Below the pieces are notes generated by a model. That model did not search any database and was not told the origin of the DNA. It saw only the letters and a list, made by a program, of their open reading frames with translations. Shown piece after piece: positions 1-5,627 of a stretch of 9,087 nucleotides of DNA. Position 1 is the first letter of the stretch, and each line of letters begins with the position of its first letter. Source of the stretch: Gammaproteobacteria bacterium. Lineage in GTDB: Bacteria; Pseudomonadota; Gammaproteobacteria; Tenderiales; Tenderiaceae. The stretch is from the NCBI GenBank assembly GCA_024276775.1, contig JAJRWO010000259.1:1-9087 (forward strand), given 5' to 3'. A program made the translations under genes and the position numbers.

Positions 1-1097
1 CAGTCGCGATATCTGTGTTTGTCACCCTTGATGGTGTGCCAACCACGGCAGAACAAGCTGGATTGAGTCGTGATGGTACCGTCTTCAAGTCCTGCCAGGC
101 CGATAAAGGGTTTGATTGTCGAACCGGGTGGATATTGTCCCTTCAAGGCACGGTTGAAGAGCGGCTTGGCGTGTGATGTTCGCAGTGCATTGTAGCTTTT
201 GTGGTCGATACCGTTGACAAACAGGTTGGGATCGTAGTCGCTGGTGCTGGCCATGACCAGTATTTCGCCATTATTGGGATTGATGGCAACCACAGCGCCT
301 GTATTGCCTTTCAAGGCCTGTTTGGCGGTGCGCTGCAGTTCGGTATCCAGGGTCAGGGTAATATTTTGGCCAGGCATAGGGGGAGTGCGTTCCAGTACTC
401 GCAGGGTCCGGCCAAAGGCGTTGGTTTCAACCTTCTGCAGGCCAACGATGCCATGCAGTTGTTGCTCATAGGCTTTTTCTATACCCAGTTTACCGATGTG
501 GCTGGTGGCGGCGTAATTGGATGGATCAATTAGCTCTAATTCTTTTTCATTGATGCGGCTGACATAGCCGATTGAGTGTACCGCCAGATTAGCCTGTGGG
601 TAGTTACGTACCAGCCGCGCAGCGATTTCAATGCCCGGAAAACGGTGACGATTGACGGCCAAACGGGCGATTTCCTCTTCACTGAGCCGGATCCGTAATG
701 GAACCGGCTGAAAGCGGCGTTTGTGCTTCAACTGTTTGTGAAAGCGTTTGATCTGGGTGTCGCTGATATCAATGATCTGGCTGAGTTCGGCAATGGTTTT
801 ATCCATGTCCTTGACCCGTTCAGCAATGATTTCCAGGGTATAGGTGGGCAGGTTCTGTGCCAGTACGACACCGTTGCGGTCAAGGATCAGACCACGGGTG
901 GGGGCGATTGGCTGGATGCTGACACGATTGTTTTGTGACAAAGTAGTGTAGTGTTCATGGCTGAGAATTTGCAAATAGACCATGCGGCTAATGATTGCCA
1001 GGAGGGTTAAGATGATAAAAAACAGGGCAATAGTGGCGCGCGAGTTGAATAGCTGGCCTTCACGAATCTGATCTTTGATGGTAATGCGTGAGTACAT
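1..1097 (-). CDS. mrdA: Penicillin-binding protein 2 (elongation transpeptidase), N-terminal 365 residues, cut by window edge
   Basis: PBP2 is the inner-membrane class B transpeptidase that cross-links peptidoglycan during lateral wall growth, working with RodA and MreBCD. I translated the minus strand from ATG 1097-1095. It has a short basic cytoplasmic tail and one membrane anchor (about residues 21-43, rich in Ile/Leu/Phe). Next comes the class B pedestal motif PTRGLILDRNG (residues 66-76), then the start of the transpeptidase domain. The catalytic motif PPGSTIKP places the acylated serine at residue 326 (codon at 120-122) and the SxxK lysine at 329. E. coli PBP2 has its serine at 330, so the start is credible. 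The frame is open to the edge, and the SxN and KTG motifs would lie outside. The start is 9 bases after the mreD stop and no clear Shine-Dalgarno is visible, so translational coupling to mreD is likely. Identity is near certain. FtsI is excluded by the mre context and the length before the serine. Confidence 0.96.
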   Translation of the reverse strand, partial: MYSRITIKDQIREGQLFNSRATIALFFIILTLLAIISRMVYLQILSHEHYTTLSQNNRVSIQPIAPTRGLILDRNGVVLAQNLPTYTLEIIAERVKDMDKTIAELSQIIDISDTQIKRFHKQLKHKRRFQPVPLRIRLSEEEIARLAVNRHRFPGIEIAARLVRNYPQANLAVHSIGYVSRINEKELELIDPSNYAATSHIGKLGIEKAYEQQLHGIVGLQKVETNAFGRTLRVLERTPPMPGQNITLTLDTELQRTAKQALKGNTGAVVAINPNNGEILVMASTSDYDPNLFVNGIDHKSYNALRTSHAKPLFNRALKGQYPPGSTIKPFIGLAGLEDGTITTQSSLFCRGWHTIKGDKHRYRD

Positions 1098-1106
1098 ATT
1101 TATGTA

Positions 1107-1598
1107 TTAGCTGATGCCAAAGTATCGCCTGATATCTCTAAGAATCAGATAAAGCCAGGGCCACAGCAGGGTACTGCTAATCGCGGGTAACCAGTAGTTC
1201 CAGTGGCTGCTTTGAATACCAATAATACCGTTGATCCACATCACTAGAATCTGATAAAGGATAATAAGCCCCATAATGCTGAGGGCTTGTTGCCACATTG
1301 GGTAGACGCGGATTTGCTGGTAGATTTTGAGGGTTAGCATGGCAATGACGATCAGTGCCAAGGCGTGCTGACCCAATATCCCACCTTTAAGCACATCCAG
1401 GCACAATCCCAGAAAAAAGGCAGTTAAAATGCCGATGCGATTAGGCAGGGCCATGCACCAATAGATCAAAACTAATGCCAGCCACTCGGGCCGAAAATCA
1501 ACCAGCCATTCTGGTAATGGAATGATGGTTAACGCCAGTGCGCTGAAAAAGGTGAGGCTAATGACCACCATGCTGCCGCCGCGGGTTGCATGTGCCAT
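1107..1598 (-). CDS. mreD: Rod shape-determining membrane protein MreD
   Basis: MreD is a small polytopic inner-membrane protein of the elongasome that partners MreC and influences PBP2 activity. This one is 163 residues, against 162 in E. coli. It is almost entirely hydrophobic, with about five to six membrane segments (roughly residues 10-29, 38-52, 55-73, 77-95, 103-122 and 134-153). It carries family-like patches: RPEWLALVLIYW (35-46) and GLCLDVLKGGILGQHAL (64-80). The ATG (1598-1596) overlaps the mreC stop by one base (TAATG). GGAG sits about ten bases upstream inside the end of mreC, so the two genes are probably coupled. The C-terminus is basic (RDIRRYFG) and likely cytoplasmic. mrdA follows after 9 bases. 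Identification rests on position after mreC, length, topology and these motifs. Confidence 0.95.
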   Translation of the reverse strand: MAHATRGGSMVVISLTFFSALALTIIPLPEWLVDFRPEWLALVLIYWCMALPNRIGILTAFFLGLCLDVLKGGILGQHALALIVIAMLTLKIYQQIRVYPMWQQALSIMGLIILYQILVMWINGIIGIQSSHWNYWLPAISSTLLWPWLYLILRDIRRYFGIS

Positions 1599-2443
1599 TA
1601 GTTCTGCTCTCCGTCGGTGTCAGATTGGTTTGGCCAAATCAGCAATACTTCGCGGCTGCGTTGTAGCTTTGCTGTCGGTTTGGCCTTGACCCGGGCAAAG
1701 GGCTGGCCGGGATCAATGCCGATTTCGGTGATGGTGGCAACAGGATAGCCTTGCGGAAAACGCCCCCCCAGACCGCTGCTAACCAGTAGGTCGCCGATTT
1801 GGATGTCGGCATTATTGGGGAAGTAAGAGACGTCCAGTTGCTTTGAGCTGCCAGTGCCGATAAGAATAGTGCGCAAGCCATTGCGATTGACTGCAACGGG
1901 GATGGCGTGATTGGGGTCGGTGATCAGGGTAGCGGTACTGGTGAGTGGTTCAACGCGAGTGACTTGTCCCATGATACCGTTGGCATCCAGCAGAGCCTGA
2001 CCAAGATAAATGTTGTCGCTGCGGCCCTTGTTAATGATGATCTGGCTGGAAAAAGGCTCCATATCCACAGCCAACAGCTCGGCAATCAACACCCGCTCAC
2101 CGACTTTTGATGATGAGTCCAACAGTCGGCGCAAACGCATGTTTTCACTTTCCAGTGCCGCGAGTTTTTGCAGCCTGACATCATAGAGCAATTGCTGGGT
2201 TTTAAGGCTAGTGACTTCAGCCATCAGTGCTTCACGGCTGGAAAAGCTGTCGTCTGCCCATTTGCCAGCACTCACAGGAAAATTCACGATGTATTGCACG
2301 GGGTAGACGATCACAGAAACCACCGCACGAATCTCTTTCAGGTACTGAAAACGGTGATCCAGTGTCATTAACAGTATAGAGAGCAGCAGGCACGCCAAAA
2401 AGCGCACGTTGGCAGATGAGCCGTGTACAAATAGGGGTTTGAT
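1598..2443 (-). CDS. mreC: Rod shape-determining protein MreC, probably starting at a non-canonical ATC codon
   Basis: MreC is the bitopic inner-membrane protein whose periplasmic beta domain binds and activates PBP2. Counting from ATC 2443, the protein is 281 residues: a short cytoplasmic tail, one membrane span (about 14-28, ending in LDHR), a coiled coil (about 65-105) and the periplasmic beta domain. Landmarks include IIINKG, VNRNGLR and the signature SSGLGGRFPQGYPVA. It ends soon after the beta domain, so the long Pro-rich tail of E. coli MreC (367 residues) is absent. The first in-frame conventional start is GTG 2407-2405, giving 269 residues with no visible ribosome site. The frame stays open upstream to TAA at 2462-2464 and encodes IKPLFVHGSSANVRF. 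From memory, E. coli MreC begins MKPIFSRGPSLQIRL, which aligns exactly with ATC at the Met position. A purine-rich GAGAGAG lies 6 bases before the ATC. I therefore prefer ATC. The gene identity is secure; the start is an inference. Confidence 0.95.
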   Translation of the reverse strand: MKPLFVHGSSANVRFLACLLLSILLMTLDHRFQYLKEIRAVVSVIVYPVQYIVNFPVSAGKWADDSFSSREALMAEVTSLKTQQLLYDVRLQKLAALESENMRLRRLLDSSSKVGERVLIAELLAVDMEPFSSQIIINKGRSDNIYLGQALLDANGIMGQVTRVEPLTSTATLITDPNHAIPVAVNRNGLRTILIGTGSSKQLDVSYFPNNADIQIGDLLVSSGLGGRFPQGYPVATITEIGIDPGQPFARVKAKPTAKLQRSREVLLIWPNQSDTDGEQN

Positions 2444-2449
2444 GGTGTG

Positions 2450-2456
2450 CTCTCTC
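2450..2456 (-). promoter_or_regulatory. Candidate ribosome binding site for mreC supporting the ATC start
   Basis: On the minus strand GAGAGAG ends 6 bases before ATC 2443-2441, a normal Shine-Dalgarno distance. No comparable purine-rich stretch precedes the GTG at 2407, where the preceding bases are GGCTCATCTGCCAAC. The match to the anti-Shine-Dalgarno is partial (GAG/AGAG), so it is suggestive only. Confidence 0.5.
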
Positions 2457-2489
2457 GCCCATTAGGCGTATGGTTAAAATCTCTAATCT

Positions 2490-2531
2490 CAATGTTAGCA
2501 GGTGCTGCCGGCTAATTGTAAACAAACATTG
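2490..2531 (-). other. Inverted repeat between mreB and mreC (possible mRNA structure)
   Basis: Between the mreB stop and mreC there is a 7-base inverted repeat, CAATGTT at 2490-2496 and AACATTG at 2525-2531. It encloses a small perfect hairpin, GCAG-GTG-CTGC (2498-2508). No U-run follows on the mRNA strand, so it does not look like an intrinsic terminator. It could stabilise the 3' end of mreB mRNA, be a processing site, or reduce read-through to mreC. Seven matching bases over this distance can also occur by chance. Confidence 0.35.
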
Positions 2532-2536
2532 TTGGG

Positions 2537-3586
2537 TTATTCCACTGAAAATAGCTCTGTGCCGCCTTCATCAATCATTTCCAGAGCACGACCACCACCG
2601 CGGGCGACGCAAGTCAGCGGGTCTTCGGCAACAATGACTGGCAAGCCGGTTTCTTCCATCAATAAACGGTCAAAGTCGCGTAACAGGCCACCGCCGCCGG
2701 TCAATACCATGCCGCGTTCGGCGATATCGGCACCCAGGTCAGGAGGGGTTTGTTCCAAGGCTGTTTTGACGGCGCTGACAATGCCGGACAGCGGTTCCTG
2801 CAGTGATTCGAGAATTTCATTGCTGTTAAGGATAAAACTGCGGGGGATGCCCTCGGACAGGTTGCGACCCTTGACCTCGATTTCAAGCACTTCCTTGCCG
2901 GGAAAGGCAGAGCCAATTTCATGTTTAATGCGCTCCGCGGTGGACTCACCGATCAGTGTGCCGTAGTTACGACGCACGTAGTTGATAATGGCTTCGTCAA
3001 AGCGGTCACCGCCAATACGCACCGAGGCAGAGTAAACAATGCCGTTCAACGACAAAATGGCGATTTCGGTGGTGCCTCCGCCGATATCGAGCACCATTGA
3101 GCCCTGTGCTTCACCCACTGGCATGCCGGCACCGATGGCTGCGGCCATGGGTTCCTCGATCAGAAAAACGTCGCGGGCGCCTGCGCCCGCGGCTGATTCT
3201 TTGATCGCACGGCGTTCCACCTGGGTAGAGCCGCAGGGGACGCAGATCAGGACGCGAGGGCTGGGGCGGAAAAATTTATTTTCATGCACTTTGCGAATAA
3301 AGTGTTGTAACATTTTTTCGGTGACGGTGAAATCGGCGATGACACCGTCTTTCAAAGGTCGGATGGCGACGATGCTGCCTGGGGTACGGCCAATCATGCG
3401 TTTTGCTTCCATGCCGACGGCGGCGATGCTCTTGGGGCCACCGGGGCCACGCTCCTGGCGAACGGCGACGACTGAAGGCTCGTTGAGGACGATGCCTTGG
3501 CCGCGTACATATATCAATGTGTTGGCAGTGCCGAGATCGATGGCGATATCGTTGGAGAAAATTCCGCGAAAGCGTTTGAAAACCAT
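2537..3586 (-). CDS. mreB: Cell shape-determining actin homologue MreB
   Basis: MreB is the bacterial actin that forms membrane-bound ATP-dependent filaments and steers the elongasome. At 349 residues it closely matches E. coli MreB (347). Visible parts are the amphipathic N-terminal membrane-binding helix (MVFKRFRGIFS), phosphate-1 loop DLGTANTLIY (17-26), CVPCGSTQVERRAI (115-128), LIEEPMAAAIGAG (142-154), phosphate-2 loop DIGGGTTEIA (167-176), VRIGGDRFDEAIINYVRRNYG (189-209, conserved) and adenosine loop LTGGGGLL (295-302). It ends ELFSVE, as the family does. The ATG (3586-3584) is fixed by alignment with the E. coli N-terminus. Only a weak, rather distant AGGG lies upstream as a ribosome site. 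It is the first gene of the minus-strand unit and is separated from divergent gatC by 159 bases. MreB is needed in much larger amounts than MreC/MreD, consistent with its first position and the 93-base gap after it. Confidence 0.99.
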   Translation of the reverse strand: MVFKRFRGIFSNDIAIDLGTANTLIYVRGQGIVLNEPSVVAVRQERGPGGPKSIAAVGMEAKRMIGRTPGSIVAIRPLKDGVIADFTVTEKMLQHFIRKVHENKFFRPSPRVLICVPCGSTQVERRAIKESAAGAGARDVFLIEEPMAAAIGAGMPVGEAQGSMVLDIGGGTTEIAILSLNGIVYSASVRIGGDRFDEAIINYVRRNYGTLIGESTAERIKHEIGSAFPGKEVLEIEVKGRNLSEGIPRSFILNSNEILESLQEPLSGIVSAVKTALEQTPPDLGADIAERGMVLTGGGGLLRDFDRLLMEETGLPVIVAEDPLTCVARGGGRALEMIDEGGTELFSVE

Positions 3587-3605
3587 TTGCTTGAGTTACC
3601 CTGAA

Positions 3606-3634
3606 ATTGTGCGCTTGGTACAGGTTGCGACCAA
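3606..3634 (-). promoter_or_regulatory. Candidate sigma-70 promoter for mreB
   Basis: On the minus strand TTGGTC (3634-3629) is followed after exactly 17 bases by CACAAT (3611-3606), 19 bases before the mreB ATG. The -35 matches TTGACA at 4 of 6 positions and the -10 matches TATAAT at 4 of 6. The position is right for the main mre operon promoter, but matches of this quality are common, and others may lie upstream. Confidence 0.35.
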
Positions 3635-3666
3635 AACTTGCCGTAATTTAGCAATTTGTGGGGGCT

Positions 3667-3694
3667 TTGGGCAAGTTAATAAGTATGTTAAATT
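3667..3694 (+). promoter_or_regulatory. Candidate extended -10 promoter for gatCAB
   Basis: TTGGGC (3667-3672) and TAAATT (3689-3694) are spaced by 16 bases, and TG stands one base before the -10 (3686-3687), giving an extended -10. The start site would be near 3701, leaving a leader of about 45 bases before gatC. It is back-to-back with the mreB promoter candidate, and the two elements do not overlap. This is a visual match only. Confidence 0.35.
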
Positions 3695-3734
3695 TGCCTG
3701 CCTCGCCAGCAACGGTGGATAAAGTCCAAAAATT

Positions 3735-3738
3735 GGAG
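3735..3738 (+). promoter_or_regulatory. Ribosome binding site of gatC
   Basis: GGAG lies 7 bases before the gatC ATG at 3746, an ordinary strong Shine-Dalgarno. It fixes the gatC start. Confidence 0.75.
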
Positions 3739-3745
3739 CTTAAAA

Positions 3746-4033
3746 ATGAGTATTGAGCGTAGTGATGTTGAAAAAATAGCCCATCTGGCGCGGCTTGAGC
3801 TGGCAGAGGCTGATATGCCTGGCTATGTTCATAATCTCTCCAGCATTTTCGATTTGGTGGCACAAATGGATCATGTCGACACCGACAATGTTGAACCGAT
3901 GGCCCATCCGATGGCGATGACCCAGCGACTACGAGAAGATATCGTGACTGAGACCAATCAACGCGAGCATTTCCAGCAGATTGCAGCGCAGACTGAAAAT
4001 GGCCTGTATTTGGTGCCCAAAGTGATTGAGTAA
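3746..4033 (+). CDS. gatC: Asp-tRNA(Asn)/Glu-tRNA(Gln) amidotransferase subunit C
   Basis: GatC is the small subunit that wraps between GatA and GatB and stabilises the amidotransferase; it has no catalytic residues of its own. The protein is 95 residues, the usual family length, and starts MSIERSDVEKIAHLARLEL. The IAHLARLEL helix is the hallmark of the family. The Asp/Met-rich middle (MDHVDTDNVEPMAHP) and the C-terminal run ENGLYLVPKVIE are also typical. GGAG upstream supports the ATG. It is the first gene of gatCAB and gatA follows in the same direction. The subunit order C-A-B, divergent from mreB, is the arrangement I recall in Pseudomonas. Confidence 0.97.
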   Translation: MSIERSDVEKIAHLARLELAEADMPGYVHNLSSIFDLVAQMDHVDTDNVEPMAHPMAMTQRLREDIVTETNQREHFQQIAAQTENGLYLVPKVIE

Positions 4034-4090
4034 CCGTTGTTTGCCAGTCCTGTTGAGTTATTTAAATCACCGCAACACAGAATTCAAAAC

Positions 4091-5545
4091 ATGCATAACA
4101 AAACCATCGCCGAATTATCTCAGTCTCTGGCACAGGGAGCGTTTTCCAGCGTCGAGTTGACGCAGGCCTATCTTGAGCGCATTGAAAGATTTGATGGCCA
4201 GATTAACAGCTATATTACCGTTGCTGCCGACGAGGCCTTGGCCGCGGCCAAGCAGGCGGATGCCCAGATCAAGGCCGGTACTGCCGGGATCTTGACGGGC
4301 ATTCCGTTAGCCCAGAAAGATATCTTCTGCACCAATGGCATCAAGACTACTTGTGGCTCGAAGATGCTGGATAACTTTATCTCGCCCTATGATGCGACGG
4401 TCATCAGCCACTTCAAACAGGCCGGTGCGGTTATGTTGGGCAAGACCAACATGGATGAGTTTGCCATGGGTTCATCCAATGAAACCAGCTTTTACGGTGC
4501 GGTGAAAAACCCTTGGGATCTGGATGCGGTGCCCGGTGGTTCTTCTGGCGGTTCAGCCGCCGTGGTGGCGGCGCGGCTGGCACCCGCTTCAACCGGCACC
4601 GATACCGGAGGTTCGATTCGTCAGCCAGCAGCCTTGTGCGGTATTACGGGTCTGAAACCCACTTATGGCCGAGTGTCACGTTACGGCATGATTGCCTTTG
4701 CCTCCAGTCTTGATCAGGCTGGACCCATGGCGCGCACGGCTGAAGACTGCGCCCTGATGATGAATGTCATGGCCGGGTTTGATGACAAAGATTCAACCTC
4801 GATAGCGCGTGAAGTCCCAGATTACAGTGTCACGCTGAATCAGTCACTGGCAGGACTGAAAATTGGCCTGCCAAAAGAATATTTCGCCGAGGGACTGGAC
4901 AATGATGTTGCCGGCGCAGTACAAGCAGCCATCGAAGCATATAAAAAGCTCGGTGCCAAGGTCGTCGAGATCAGCCTGCCTAATACAGGCTTATCGGTGC
5001 CGGCCTATTATGTGGTCGCCCCGGCGGAGTGTTCGTCCAATCTGTCACGTTTTGATGGTGTGCGTTTCGGTTATCGCTGTGACAATCCCAAAGACCTGGA
5101 AGACTTGTACAAACGTTCACGTGGTGAAGGGTTTGGTGCAGAAGTAAAGCGCCGCATCATGGTGGGTGCCTATGTTCTATCAGCGGGTTACTACGATGCC
5201 TATTACATCAAAGCGCAGAAGGCGCGACAGCTGATCTCACAGGATTTTAAGCGGGCGTTTGAAAAGGTTGATGTCATCATGGGGCCAACCTCGCCAACCG
5301 TAGCGTTTAACTTAGGCGAGAAGATCGATGATCCGATCACCATGTACCTGTCGGATGCCTACACCATCGCGACCAATCTGGCCGGTTTGCCTGGCCTGTC
5401 GGTACCGTGTGGTTTTGTGGGGCAGCGTCCGGTGGGTTTGCAAATCATCGGCAACTATTTTGACGAAGCGCGGCTGTTGAATGTTGCGCACCAATATCAA
5501 CAGCACACTGACTGGCACGCTCGTGCGCCAGAAGCTTTTAGGTAG
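4091..5545 (+). CDS. gatA: Asp-tRNA(Asn)/Glu-tRNA(Gln) amidotransferase subunit A (glutaminase)
   Basis: GatA hydrolyses glutamine and channels the ammonia to GatB for amidation of mischarged Asp-tRNA(Asn) or Glu-tRNA(Gln). It belongs to the amidase-signature family and the Ser-cisSer-Lys triad is complete: Lys76 in PLAQKD, cis-Ser151 in PGGSSGGS and nucleophile Ser175 in DTGGSIRQPA. The spacings (75 and 24) equal those of S. aureus GatA (79/154/178, from memory). From ATG 4091 the protein is 484 residues, the length I recall for Pseudomonas GatA, and begins MHNKTIAELSQSLAQG as family members do. A longer frame from TTG 4037 adds 18 residues (FASPVELF...) that match nothing I know. No clear Shine-Dalgarno precedes ATG 4091, which is odd. 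The gene is intact and follows gatC by 57 bases. Confidence 0.97.
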   Translation: MHNKTIAELSQSLAQGAFSSVELTQAYLERIERFDGQINSYITVAADEALAAAKQADAQIKAGTAGILTGIPLAQKDIFCTNGIKTTCGSKMLDNFISPYDATVISHFKQAGAVMLGKTNMDEFAMGSSNETSFYGAVKNPWDLDAVPGGSSGGSAAVVAARLAPASTGTDTGGSIRQPAALCGITGLKPTYGRVSRYGMIAFASSLDQAGPMARTAEDCALMMNVMAGFDDKDSTSIAREVPDYSVTLNQSLAGLKIGLPKEYFAEGLDNDVAGAVQAAIEAYKKLGAKVVEISLPNTGLSVPAYYVVAPAECSSNLSRFDGVRFGYRCDNPKDLEDLYKRSRGEGFGAEVKRRIMVGAYVLSAGYYDAYYIKAQKARQLISQDFKRAFEKVDVIMGPTSPTVAFNLGEKIDDPITMYLSDAYTIATNLAGLPGLSVPCGFVGQRPVGLQIIGNYFDEARLLNVAHQYQQHTDWHARAPEAFR

Positions 5546-5574
5546 TTTTATTCACTACGAAGATTACTCAGAAA

Positions 5575-5591
5575 ACAACGTTAGACGTTGT
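5575..5591 (+). other. Perfect 7-bp hairpin in the gatA-gatB gap
   Basis: ACAACGT (5575-5581), loop TAG, ACGTTGT (5585-5591) form a perfect 7-bp stem with a 3-base loop, 30 bases after the gatA stop and 36 before the gatB ATG. There is no T-run, so it is not an intrinsic terminator. It may be an mRNA stability or processing element, or chance. Confidence 0.35.
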
Positions 5592-5615
5592 CTGCTTCAT
5601 GGTAAAAAAATAAAA

Positions 5616-5620
5616 GAGGA
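5616..5620 (+). promoter_or_regulatory. Ribosome binding site of gatB
   Basis: A purine-rich AGAGGAATAA segment just before the gatB ATG at 5628 provides GAGGA at a normal distance. This is a clear Shine-Dalgarno and contrasts with gatA, which has none. Confidence 0.7.
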
Positions 5621-5627
5621 ATAAGCA

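Noticed and set aside
201..533. 110-codon plus-strand frame in the mrdA region
   Set aside because: The minus strand here encodes conserved PBP2 sequence; the plus-strand frame is a shadow.
2232..2525. 97-codon minus-strand frame between mreB and mreC
   Set aside because: Most of it is mreC DNA in the wrong frame. It is worth remembering only because its internal ATG at 2462 bears on the mreC start question.
2490..2531. Intrinsic terminator between mreB and mreC
   Set aside because: There is no U-run on the mRNA strand and the paired arms are short and AT-rich, so it is not a terminator.
2502..2966. 154-codon plus-strand frame opposite the mreB 3' end
   Set aside because: It is antisense to mreB, with Ser/Pro/Arg-rich shadow composition and no ribosome site.
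3039..3722. 227-codon plus-strand frame opposite mreB
   Set aside because: It lies antisense to a perfectly conserved mreB and its low-complexity product (Pro/Ser/Arg/Met-rich) resembles no family; it is a shadow of the real frame.
4037..4090. TTG 4037 as the gatA start
   Set aside because: The extra 18 residues do not resemble GatA N-termini, and ATG 4091 gives the normal 484-residue length and N-terminal sequence. It is kept as a finding because ATG 4091 lacks a ribosome site.
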